Source: Syntrophales bacterium (lineage in GTDB: Bacteria > Desulfobacterota > Syntrophia > Syntrophales > UBA2210). From it: a DNA stretch of 54,357 nt. The notes beneath the pieces were generated by a model that was not told where the DNA came from, did not search any database, and worked only from the letters and a program-made list of their open reading frames with translations. Of this stretch, positions 9,344 through 18,805 are shown in pieces; the stretch's first letter is position 1, and each line of letters opens with the position of its first letter. Location: positions 1-54,357 of the forward strand of contig JAQULO010000008.1 of NCBI GenBank assembly GCA_028718565.1, in the 5' to 3' direction. A program made the translations under genes and the position numbers.

Positions 9344-11395
9344 ATGACTGAACATCGCAAGAGATATCACAAAGATTGGATTCTAGTGACTCTTCTGGTC
9401 AGCCAGATATTTTTGGTTGGGATCTTTTTAACTGATATCAAGGTGGTTTGTGTTACTTTTCTAGTGGCTGCAATATTCGCTAGTCCCGGTTTTTTCTTTT
9501 TCGTATGCCAGGGGAGTAGGGCGCTTGTGGCGGCCATATATGGAATCCCGCTTGGCGTGGCATACAGCAGTCTTGTCGTTACGGTTTGTGTCGCACTGAA
9601 GGGATGGAATCTGACTCTCTTATCCTGTTCGTACATCGTAAGTATCTTTTTTATTGTGTATATCTCAAAAAGGATACGACAGCAGGCTGAGATACTCTTG
9701 GAAGCAAATACTTTCTCCCTTGAAGAATCTTATCCGATTTGGGGGTTGTTTGCTGTTATTTCACTATATGTCGCCTTAGTAACCATACCCTTATTGAATG
9801 TCGGTAAATTGACGGAATATGGGTACGCTTATACTGGTTTGTTTGGCCACGATTTTGTCATTCGTGGACTATATGCCGTTGCAGCTTCTCAAAATGTCCC
9901 GATCGATAACTTTTACTTTGCGGGGCATCATCTAAAAAACTTCTACCTTCTTTGGTACATATTGCCGGCGGCAATTTACAAGGCAATGTCGGGTTTATGT
10001 AATATAAAAGATGTCCTCATTATCATGAGTCTTGGTTCGGTTCCCGTGTTCTTTCTCCTTCTCTGTGCTGTGTCGCCACACTTTATGAAGGAAGAAAAAA
10101 GCGAGGTGACAGATAAAGGAAAAAGAAGGAAAAGATTTCTGACGATTATTGTGGTGCCCTTTTTCGCCGCATCGTTTCATTGGATTTACGCTTTAGTGAA
10201 GTTATTTGTTCAAGAAGTTTATCCCTTCCCGTTGTTAATGGAATACACGAAAGAATTGGGGTTTTTATCTCAAACGTGGTTTCGTTGCTTCCTTTTTGAA
10301 CCACATGTTATGCTCGTCATTATGATAGCTATGGTGATTATCGTCATCAGCGAAAACGGACCGTCCTATATGAGAAGTATTACTATAGGCGTTCTTCTGT
10401 CTGCGATGGCCTTGACCGACAGTATAACCTTCCTGATTTTTGGGCTCTCTTATTTCATCTATCAGATTGTCTGCAGCGCGGCGGCAAAAGAAAAATTTGT
10501 TGTTCGAGACTTAGTTGTAACGTTGGCTGTCGGTTTATGTTGTCTTCTTGTAATGATGTATCTGGACATCTTAGGTTTTGCTAAATACTCAAACAAGATT
10601 CTTTTTGAATTGAATCTCAAAATTCTTGTAGCGCTCCCCTTCTTGCTATTCTTGACGCTGGGTGTCATCCCTGTAACGGCGTATCTTGGGATAAAACTAT
10701 CAAAACATACCATGAAAACCATATTCGCACTCTTAATGACCGGAATTGCCGTTCTCTTTCTGACATGCATTACAGATGCTTTAGAAGGAAATGTTGTCCT
10801 AAGAAAATCGCTTTATTTTGTAAGGATGCCGCTCTTTTTTCTTTCGATACAGTATGTCTACTCTATGAATAAGGGGATATTCAATAAAGTCATCATTTTT
10901 CTTATGATTTTAGCACTTCCAACAGTGGTGACAGATGTGTGGGCGACAAGCGGCATTTATAAGGGGGCAGGAACTATATATATCACACCGGGAGAAATGG
11001 AAGCGTCTTCGTGGATAAAAACCAACACGACTCGTGATTCCATCGTCCAATCGATGATTGAATATGAGTATCCCGGCAAATTTGGCTACTCAGTAACAAT
11101 ATTTTTTGGCGAGCGTAAGGCCGCTCTCGGCCTGTGGAAGGGTGCAAAAATGTTTTATCCTAATTATGATGCTATTAGGGATAGAGCGAGCGCAATTAAT
11201 ACAATTTTTTCAACCGAGGAGCCGAAGAAACGCCAAGAGCTCCTTGCAGAATTGAATATAGATTACGTTTTTATAGGTGAAAAAGAACGGGCGCGCTATA
11301 AAGACTGTGAGAAGTACTTTACTGCCGACAAGACAAATTATGAAAAGGTTTTTGACAATGCTGAGGTCAGCATATTCAGGATTAAGAGAGGGTAA
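9344..11395 (+). CDS. Large polytopic membrane protein, probable GT-C type glycosyltransferase or related
   Basis: 683 aa, about 14 hydrophobic stretches, soluble C-terminus ending NIDYVFIGEKERARY...VFDNAEVSIFRI. Confidence 0.55.
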   Translation: MTEHRKRYHKDWILVTLLVSQIFLVGIFLTDIKVVCVTFLVAAIFASPGFFFFVCQGSRALVAAIYGIPLGVAYSSLVVTVCVALKGWNLTLLSCSYIVSIFFIVYISKRIRQQAEILLEANTFSLEESYPIWGLFAVISLYVALVTIPLLNVGKLTEYGYAYTGLFGHDFVIRGLYAVAASQNVPIDNFYFAGHHLKNFYLLWYILPAAIYKAMSGLCNIKDVLIIMSLGSVPVFFLLLCAVSPHFMKEEKSEVTDKGKRRKRFLTIIVVPFFAASFHWIYALVKLFVQEVYPFPLLMEYTKELGFLSQTWFRCFLFEPHVMLVIMIAMVIIVISENGPSYMRSITIGVLLSAMALTDSITFLIFGLSYFIYQIVCSAAAKEKFVVRDLVVTLAVGLCCLLVMMYLDILGFAKYSNKILFELNLKILVALPFLLFLTLGVIPVTAYLGIKLSKHTMKTIFALLMTGIAVLFLTCITDALEGNVVLRKSLYFVRMPLFFLSIQYVYSMNKGIFNKVIIFLMILALPTVVTDVWATSGIYKGAGTIYITPGEMEASSWIKTNTTRDSIVQSMIEYEYPGKFGYSVTIFFGERKAALGLWKGAKMFYPNYDAIRDRASAINTIFSTEEPKKRQELLAELNIDYVFIGEKERARYKDCEKYFTADKTNYEKVFDNAEVSIFRIKRG

Positions 11396-11398
11396 CTA

Positions 11399-12529
11399 AT
11401 GGATCGTGGGTCTGAAAAACGATATTATGTTACAAAACCGACTTTACCGCCGCTGGACAAATTTACTAGACTTCTGGAAGATATCTGGAATACTAAGATT
11501 TTGACAAACAATGGCAAATATCACCAAGATCTTGAAAGACAATTATGCAAGTATTTAGGAGTGTCTCACTGTAGTTTGTTTGCAAATGGGACGTTGGCGC
11601 TCACCGTGGCACTTCAGGCACTTCGGATTACAGGAGAAGTCATAACCACTCCCTTTAGTTTTGTTGCCACGGCTCATGCATTGTATTGGAATGGTATCAC
11701 ACCGGTCTTTTGCGACATTGATGAAGAGACGTTAAATGTTGATGCACAGAGAATAGAGTCCTTAATTACACCTAAGACAACGGCGATTCTACCCGTACAT
11801 GTCTACGGTCATCCTTGTGATGTTGAGTCCATAGCACATATCTCCGACATATATGGCTTGAAAGTTATTTACGACGCCGCCCATGCTTTTGGTGTCAAAA
11901 AAAACGGAGAATCGATATTACGGCATGGCGATCTGTCTGTCCTGAGTTTCCACGCCACAAAGGTTTTTAATACTGCGGAAGGCGGTGCCATTATAGCGCT
12001 GGATGAAAAATTGAAACAACGAATAGATTTTTTGAAAAACTTTGGCTTTGCGGATGAAGTTACTGTCGTTGCCCCCGGAATAAATGCAAAGATGAATGAA
12101 ATTCAGGCTGCCTTAGGCTTGTTGCAATTGATCGATTTTAATGATGGAAATGAGCGAAGAAAAAAAGTTGCAAATTGCTACACGTCCCTGTTGGAACGTG
12201 CTGAAGGAATTAGAGTTTTTTCGGAGGGCGAAAGTGTTGAGCACAACTATTCCTATTACCCCATCTTGATTGATAGTAATAAACTGGGGATGTCCCGCGA
12301 TGCGCTATATGAGCGATTGAAAGAGTTTAATATATTTACGAGGAGATATTTTTACCCCCTTATAAGTAGTTTTCCTGCTTATCGGGGTCTTCCCTCAGCG
12401 GCTTTCGACAATTTACCTGTCGCGAATAGAATTGCCAACCAGGTGTTATGTCTCCCCATATACAGTGACTTGGAAGTATCGGATGTCGAATTTATCGTGG
12501 ACACCATTTTTAAAATTGTCGGGGTGTAA
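11399..12529 (+). CDS. DegT/DnrJ/EryC1/StrS sugar aminotransferase (VioA/RfbH-like)
   Basis: TPFSFVATAHALYWNGITPVFCDIDEETLNVD, YDAAHAFGV, SFHATKVFNTAEGGAI (PLP Lys). Confidence 0.88.
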   Translation: MDRGSEKRYYVTKPTLPPLDKFTRLLEDIWNTKILTNNGKYHQDLERQLCKYLGVSHCSLFANGTLALTVALQALRITGEVITTPFSFVATAHALYWNGITPVFCDIDEETLNVDAQRIESLITPKTTAILPVHVYGHPCDVESIAHISDIYGLKVIYDAAHAFGVKKNGESILRHGDLSVLSFHATKVFNTAEGGAIIALDEKLKQRIDFLKNFGFADEVTVVAPGINAKMNEIQAALGLLQLIDFNDGNERRKKVANCYTSLLERAEGIRVFSEGESVEHNYSYYPILIDSNKLGMSRDALYERLKEFNIFTRRYFYPLISSFPAYRGLPSAAFDNLPVANRIANQVLCLPIYSDLEVSDVEFIVDTIFKIVGV

Positions 12530-12536
12530 GGTGACA

Positions 12537-13130
12537 ATGAACTCCTTTTATCCCGAACAAGAATTAAGAAAGATTGGATTTGCCTTTATAGGGAAAGATA
12601 TAAAAATATCAAGGAAGGCTTCTATTTATAACCCTCAACAGCTACATATCGGTGATAACTCAAGGATCGATGATTTCTGCATCCTTTCACCGGGAACCGG
12701 AGGGATCGTAATAGGCAAACATGTACACATTGCTTGTTATACAAGTCTCATTGGAAAAGGGAAAATTATCATAGAAGATTTTGTGAATTTGTCGTCTAAG
12801 GTCGGGGTCTATTCGAGTTCTGATGACTATTCCGGTGCGTATATGACAAATCCTACGATTCCCTCCGAATATACACATGTGATGCATTCCGATGTTACCA
12901 TTGGTAGGCATGTAATTATTGGTGCAGGGAGTGTTGTCTTGCCAGGTGTTGTGATAGGTGAGGGCGCAGCGGTAGGTGCTTTGTCACTTGTGGTAAAGGA
13001 CTGTCGGCCTTTCACGATCTATGGTGGTGTTCCCGCAAAAGAATTAAGAGAGAGAAAGCGGGGCATACTGCATTACGAAAAACTTTTCACGAGTGGTAAG
13101 AAAAAAACACGGGATGGTGAATCGGAATGA
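12537..13130 (+). CDS. Left-handed beta-helix (hexapeptide) acyltransferase
   Basis: Hexapeptide repeats; VTIGRHVIIGAGSVVLPGVVIGEGAAVGALSLVVKDC...YGGVPAKELRERK. Confidence 0.85.
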   Translation: MNSFYPEQELRKIGFAFIGKDIKISRKASIYNPQQLHIGDNSRIDDFCILSPGTGGIVIGKHVHIACYTSLIGKGKIIIEDFVNLSSKVGVYSSSDDYSGAYMTNPTIPSEYTHVMHSDVTIGRHVIIGAGSVVLPGVVIGEGAAVGALSLVVKDCRPFTIYGGVPAKELRERKRGILHYEKLFTSGKKKTRDGESE

Positions 13131-14068
13131 TGAAAGATATCGATTGCAGTATCATAATACCAGTATATTTTAATGAGGAAACCATTCATGAATTGTACGA
13201 TATACTCGAAAGAGAGGTAATTAAAAAAAACGACAAGAAGTTTGAAGTGATATTCATAGATGATGGCTCAGGGGATCAATCTCTTAAGAAAATCTTGGAG
13301 CTATGGGAAAAGAAGAAAGAGACTATAAGAGTAATAAAGCTTACTCGAAACTTTGGCCAGGTACCAGCGATGATGGCCGGATATCACAACGCGCGGGGTA
13401 GATGTATCATCAACATATCGGCTGATCTACAGGACCCTCCTGAACTTATCAATGATATGCTGCTCTCCTACTACGAAGAAGGATATGAAATTGTTGTCAG
13501 TTATAGAGAAGCACGGGATGAGTCCTTGTTTAGAACCTTGACTTCGAGAATCTTCTATAAGCTTACCAGGATTCTTAGCTTTCCTAATATGCCTTCTGGG
13601 GGGTTCGATTACGGTCTTGTAGGAGATAAAGCAAAACAACACATACTTCTTAAGACAGAAGCCAACCCCTTCTGGCAAGGTCAAGTTCTGTGGACCGGTT
13701 TCAGAACAAAGTTCATTCCATATACGCGCAGGAAAAGGGAACAGGGAAAATCGAAGTGGTCCCTTTCAAAAAAGATTAAGTACCTCATTGACGGGATAAT
13801 GAGCTTTTCCTATTTTCCTCTTAGGATGATGTCAGTCTTTGGAATCATTACAGCGATTTGCGGTTTTGTCTATGCGGTTATCGTTTTTATTGCACGCATC
13901 TTCGGCAATGTTCCCTTCAAGGGATGGGCGCCGTTGATGATAGTCGTTCTAGTTCTTTCAGGAATACAGATGCTCATGCTGGGAACAATAGGGGAATACA
14001 TCTGGAGGGCTCTCGACCAATCTAGGGGGCGGGAGCCGTATATAATTGAAAAGATGTTTGATCAGTAA
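13127..14068 (+). CDS. Glycosyltransferase family 2, dolichyl/undecaprenyl-phosphate sugar synthase-like (ArnC/GtrB-like)
   Basis: SIIIPVYFNEETI, FIDDGSGDQSL, NISADLQDPPELI, two C-terminal TMs. Confidence 0.87.
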   Translation: MMKDIDCSIIIPVYFNEETIHELYDILEREVIKKNDKKFEVIFIDDGSGDQSLKKILELWEKKKETIRVIKLTRNFGQVPAMMAGYHNARGRCIINISADLQDPPELINDMLLSYYEEGYEIVVSYREARDESLFRTLTSRIFYKLTRILSFPNMPSGGFDYGLVGDKAKQHILLKTEANPFWQGQVLWTGFRTKFIPYTRRKREQGKSKWSLSKKIKYLIDGIMSFSYFPLRMMSVFGIITAICGFVYAVIVFIARIFGNVPFKGWAPLMIVVLVLSGIQMLMLGTIGEYIWRALDQSRGREPYIIEKMFDQ

Positions 14069-14194
14069 CTGTGCTTCGATAAGATCCCAGAAGCCGTCAT
14101 AAGACCTTTTGGTCAGACGCTTGAATGGAGAAGCGCAATCGTTGAAGTGCAAACAACCTCATCGATAATGTTGTGCTAAGAAAAATATCCCCAA

Positions 14195-15220
14195 ATGAAT
14201 CTTCATAATCTATTTTTCAACTCAAAAAAGCTAATCGCGGGTGTATTTGACCGGACAGGCCTTATTGATACCGGGTTAAGGTTTTCTAAAAGGCGTTTTA
14301 TTTTTGCTTATCATCGTGTATTGCCTGACCATGTAGCGAAGGATTCATTTATTCAGTCGTGCATGGTGACTTCGGCAAGTGCCTTTGAAGCGCAAATAAA
14401 CTGGATGAAAAATTGTGGTGAGATAGTTAGTGTTGAAAAGATTGTAAACTTCGATCAGAAGAATAATGAACCCTGGTTTGCAATCACCTTTGATGATGGA
14501 TGGAAAGACACATTCGACTGCGCATATCCTATACTAAAAAAATACAATATTCCTGCTATGGTATTTTTGGCAACGGATGCTGTTTCGACCGGAAACATGC
14601 CGTGGCCTGATGAAATTTATGAAAAAACGGGTGAAGCTATTCTGTGCGGCAGAAGTGATTCTGTCAGAGCATATTTCGTAGAAGATTTTTTGTTACAGCC
14701 CGATGATGATTCCCGACGTCATTGCAGAGAAGTTCTGGATGAGTTTATTGAAATCCTTAAGTTATGCGATCCGGGGGAACGATCAATGAGGATCAGAAAA
14801 TATTATGAAAAAATTGGGGTTTCAACTCCGGCGATCTCGGGAAAGATGATGTCCTGGGATGACGCAAGAGCTATGCTTTGGTCGGGGTTAATTTCATTTG
14901 GTTCACACACAAAGAGTCACTTGATCCTTCAGGGGAGTGATCCTATGATCATCTCTGGTGAACTAACCGAGTCAAAAGAAGTTATTCAACAGCAACTGGG
15001 TGTAGAATGTGACTGGTTTGCTTATCCGAACGCCCGATGGGAAAAGGGGCATGAAAAAATCTTGGCCAATGCCGGATATCGATATAGCGTCACCTTGATA
15101 ACAAAGAAACTTGACAAAAAAGATCCAACCCACATACTTCCGAGACACATTATGTATGACGATGTTGCGAACGTATTTGGCTACATGAAATTACGGATGC
15201 TCGGCATACCCTTTTTTTAA
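14195..15220 (+). CDS. Polysaccharide deacetylase (NodB fold)
   Basis: FAITFDDGWKDTFDCAYPILKKYNIPAMVFLATD; SHTKSH; FAYPN. Confidence 0.85.
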   Translation: MNLHNLFFNSKKLIAGVFDRTGLIDTGLRFSKRRFIFAYHRVLPDHVAKDSFIQSCMVTSASAFEAQINWMKNCGEIVSVEKIVNFDQKNNEPWFAITFDDGWKDTFDCAYPILKKYNIPAMVFLATDAVSTGNMPWPDEIYEKTGEAILCGRSDSVRAYFVEDFLLQPDDDSRRHCREVLDEFIEILKLCDPGERSMRIRKYYEKIGVSTPAISGKMMSWDDARAMLWSGLISFGSHTKSHLILQGSDPMIISGELTESKEVIQQQLGVECDWFAYPNARWEKGHEKILANAGYRYSVTLITKKLDKKDPTHILPRHIMYDDVANVFGYMKLRMLGIPFF

Positions 15221-15245
15221 TCCTGCGGAGGTTATCAAAAAAGTT

Positions 15246-16382
15246 ATGGGGACAGTTAATGCTGATGTGAAGATACTTGGAGTTATTGATGAAGATCCTT
15301 TTGACTTCAGGACGTGGTCGGGGAGTTCGCGGTACCTGTTTCAATCGTTACGGGAAAAGGGGAATCTTTGTGGAGCAGTGAGTGCTCAACCCTCCAAATA
15401 TATAAGTACTATATATAAGCTGTTAAGCTTTTATCCCAATATGGCTCACTGGAAGACAAGATATCATCTTAATGTTGGTTATTTCAAACAGATGACCAAG
15501 GTCGCACAAAATAAGATTGAAGGGTTTAGCCGTGACGAGTACAACGTTATACTTCAGGTTGGAGCGTGGTATGATCTTGCCGGAAGAAAAGGCAAGCGGA
15601 CGGTATCGTATCATGATGGCAATCTCTATTCTCTTTTAAGTAGTGACCGGAACGGACATTTGAAGGATAAGCGATTCGTTAAAAAGTGTTTCACTCATGA
15701 GAAGGTTCTTTACCATAAGATGGACCTCTTGTTTACGATGAGCGACTGGCTAAGAGACAAGTTCTGTGAAGGGTTTGACCTGCATCCTGATAAAGTAGTG
15801 ACTGTTGGCGCCGGGACTAATCTGCCCTATACCTTAGAAGTTGATAACAAGAATTACGATAGGAGAAGGGTATTGTTTGTTGGCAAGGCGTTCGAGAGAA
15901 AAGGAGGGAATGTTCTGCTGAATGCTTTTCAAGAGGTGCGAAGGGAATTACCTGACGCCGAGTTGATTATAATCGGCCCTCACTTGGCTGCTGTGCCCGA
16001 TGGAGTGACATGTCTGGGTTATCTCTCAAAGGATAAAGATACCGATACCCTGCTGAATGAATATTCAAAAGCGACGCTCTTTGTGATGCCTTCACTATAT
16101 GAACCTTTTGGGATAGTGTTCGCCGAGGCAATGGCACATAAGCTTCCGTGTATTGGAACACGGAACTGCGCGATGCCGGAACTCATAAAAGATGGCGAGA
16201 CGGGCTATCTCGTTCCGGTTGGCGATTACAGAAAGCTTTCAGAGAGGATCATCTATATCCTGAAACATCCTGGGAAGGCCAGAGAACTTGGGGAGAATGG
16301 TTTTAAACACTATCAGGAAAACTATACTTGGGATAGAGTAACTAACAAAATAGTGGATGCCATAAGGGCCAGGCTTCTATAG
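15246..16382 (+). CDS. Glycosyltransferase family 4
   Basis: RRVLFVGKAFERKGGNVLLNAF...ELIIIG; MPSLYEPFGIVFAEAMAHKLPCIGTRNCAMPELI. Confidence 0.87.
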   Translation: MGTVNADVKILGVIDEDPFDFRTWSGSSRYLFQSLREKGNLCGAVSAQPSKYISTIYKLLSFYPNMAHWKTRYHLNVGYFKQMTKVAQNKIEGFSRDEYNVILQVGAWYDLAGRKGKRTVSYHDGNLYSLLSSDRNGHLKDKRFVKKCFTHEKVLYHKMDLLFTMSDWLRDKFCEGFDLHPDKVVTVGAGTNLPYTLEVDNKNYDRRRVLFVGKAFERKGGNVLLNAFQEVRRELPDAELIIIGPHLAAVPDGVTCLGYLSKDKDTDTLLNEYSKATLFVMPSLYEPFGIVFAEAMAHKLPCIGTRNCAMPELIKDGETGYLVPVGDYRKLSERIIYILKHPGKARELGENGFKHYQENYTWDRVTNKIVDAIRARLL

Positions 16383-16418
16383 CATAATGACCCTATTGTT
16401 TTTGAGATTGGATGAGTA

Positions 16419-17594
16419 ATGTCGGTGCATTCCAAATTTGACCATAGGATCATTCACATCATTTCTGGTGACCTTTGGGGGGGGGCCGAAGCGCAGGCGT
16501 TCAGTGTCATTTCTGCTATCAAGCAAAGGGGGTTTGATGTCAGGTGTGTTCTTTTCAACGACGGGATGATGGCTATAAAACTTAGGCATCTTAAAATTCC
16601 TATAGAAATTGTCTTGGAGGGCCAGCATTCTTCTGTTGCCATTGCAGTAAGAATAAAAGAACTCATTTGTGCTATATCTCCAAGTATCATTCATGTGCAC
16701 GATATAAAGGAGCATTTTGTTACAAAATTGGGCGTTATCTTATCGAGAAAAAAAACACCAATAGTCCGCACAGTCCATAGCAGGGCGGCGTTATCGTGGA
16801 GAAGGGCGCCACGACAAATGATTCGTTCAATCGCCGTGTATTCAAGTGGATGGATTTTAAAACGTTTCAGCAAAGATTGTTTTGTTGCAGTTTCAAGAGA
16901 TATTGCAAAAGACCTCGATCACACAGTAAGACGTGGATTTGTAAAGACTATTTTAAATGGTGTGACCCTTAAGGAGCTCGATAGAGAGGTTGAAAGGGAT
17001 GAAGTAAGGCGGAGATATAATGTGGGGGGTCTGTTTTGGATAGGGACAGCTGTCAGACTTGTGGATATAAAAAATATTCCAATGCTCATTGCCGCTACAA
17101 AAAGAATCGTGGGGGAAGGTATCCCATGCCGTGTATCAGTATTCGGTGACGGACCGTTACGTCAGCATCTTTTTGATCTCATAAGGGAATCAAATTTGAC
17201 TGGGGTAATCTTACTTCATGGTTTTGAAGCGGATATTTTGCCTGTAATGCATTCGCTTGATGCCTTCGTTCTTTCATCCTTTCACGAAGGAATGCCGATA
17301 GCCTTGCTTGAGGCCATGGGAATTGGCCTGCCTGTTGTTTGTACCGAAGTGGGGGGGATGAAGGAGATCATCCAGAACTGTAAAAACGGCATTCTCATTC
17401 CCTCGAACGATGACAAGTCTCTTGCTATTGCCTTGAAACGGCTCTTTGATGATCCTGCTTTTGCAAAAGAACTTTCCATAAATGCTCGAGAAACCATAAA
17501 ATCAAAATATTCAACCGAACATGTTGTGAAAGATCTTATTGATGTCTATGACTCACTTATTTGTCCGATTGGAGCTATAACGAATGGCTACTAA
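16419..17594 (+). CDS. Glycosyltransferase family 4
   Basis: HIISGDLWGGAEAQAFSVISAI; SSFHEGMPIALLEAMGIGLPVVCTEVGGMKEII. Confidence 0.87.
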   Translation: MSVHSKFDHRIIHIISGDLWGGAEAQAFSVISAIKQRGFDVRCVLFNDGMMAIKLRHLKIPIEIVLEGQHSSVAIAVRIKELICAISPSIIHVHDIKEHFVTKLGVILSRKKTPIVRTVHSRAALSWRRAPRQMIRSIAVYSSGWILKRFSKDCFVAVSRDIAKDLDHTVRRGFVKTILNGVTLKELDREVERDEVRRRYNVGGLFWIGTAVRLVDIKNIPMLIAATKRIVGEGIPCRVSVFGDGPLRQHLFDLIRESNLTGVILLHGFEADILPVMHSLDAFVLSSFHEGMPIALLEAMGIGLPVVCTEVGGMKEIIQNCKNGILIPSNDDKSLAIALKRLFDDPAFAKELSINARETIKSKYSTEHVVKDLIDVYDSLICPIGAITNGY

Positions 17595-18579
17595 GCGCAT
17601 TTGGATTGCATGGGAACGTCAGCGACGATCAATCGAACTAGCGAGAAGCTTCAACTGTCGTCTCTATATTATCGACTATTCCGGGTTATTCAGATATCCG
17701 AAAGCAACGCTTCAAACAATATGGATCGTTTTGAGAGAAAAACCAAAGGTCCTGTTTGTTCAGAATCCATCAATGATATTGGCAGCACTTGCCTGTATTA
17801 TTAAAAGGTTGTTGGGGATATCGGTTGTTGTGGATCGCCATACAACATTCAGATTAGGCAAGAAGAAAGGAGGTTCTCTGAAGGTATGGATTTTCATGAG
17901 GCTTCATTATTTTACGTTAAGGATGGCTGATCTTACAATTGTCACGAACCGGTATCTCGCTGAGCTTGTTGAAGAAGCGCATGGTACAGCGGCAATCCTT
18001 CCAGACAAACTCCCAGAATTTGGTTGTGTAACCCCCATTAATTTGGGGTGCGAAAAAAATATTGTACTTGTCTCTTCTTTTGGAGAGGATGAACCCTTTG
18101 CTCATGTAATTCAGGCAGCCAAGAGGCTGGAGGGATCGGGTATTTGCATTCATGTAACCGGGGATGTAAAAAAGGCTGATCCATTGATCCGTAATGCACA
18201 GATTGATTCAATAAAATTTACAGGGTTCATCCCAGATGAGATGTATCCCGCGTATCTCCTTTCTGCAGATGCGGTAATGGTGTTGACGACAGCGGACCAG
18301 TGTATGCTCTGTGGATGTTATGAGGCCGTTTCACTGGAGCGCCCCTTGATCACATCTCGTACCCAGGTTTTAGAAGATTATTTTAGTGGAGCTGTTTTTG
18401 TTGAGGATGATGGCGATCAAATTTACAATGCAATATTGGCGGTATTAGATAACCCCAAAAAGTACGCGGCGAATGTTCGAGACGTCAAAAAACATATTTC
18501 ACGCTCATGGATGATTGCCTTCCATAATATCGAAGGTATTATTTCGAACATTGAAAACCAAAACATGAGAGTTGAATAG
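17584..18579 (+). CDS. Glycosyltransferase (GT-B-like)
   Basis: 331 aa; KVLFVQNPSMILAALACII..., VVDRHTTFR, TTADQCMLCGCYEAVSLERPLITS. Confidence 0.65.
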   Translation: MATKRIWIAWERQRRSIELARSFNCRLYIIDYSGLFRYPKATLQTIWIVLREKPKVLFVQNPSMILAALACIIKRLLGISVVVDRHTTFRLGKKKGGSLKVWIFMRLHYFTLRMADLTIVTNRYLAELVEEAHGTAAILPDKLPEFGCVTPINLGCEKNIVLVSSFGEDEPFAHVIQAAKRLEGSGICIHVTGDVKKADPLIRNAQIDSIKFTGFIPDEMYPAYLLSADAVMVLTTADQCMLCGCYEAVSLERPLITSRTQVLEDYFSGAVFVEDDGDQIYNAILAVLDNPKKYAANVRDVKKHISRSWMIAFHNIEGIISNIENQNMRVE

Positions 18580-18805
18580 AAATGATAACTTACGTTGCAT
18601 TCATTTCATTTATAGAAGGAATTAACCTCCGATTCATGCTTCGGGGATTGCCCCTTCAAGTCTGTTCAGAATCATTTGGATGATAACATGAGACTAGGGT
18701 CTGGCGTAGCGGAGGCATATGATTCTGGTCTTATAATTGCTCTTCTGGGAAAGATTATCTCTGTACCAATAAAGACAATGTTCGTAACACTTCAGGATTA
18801 CTTCC

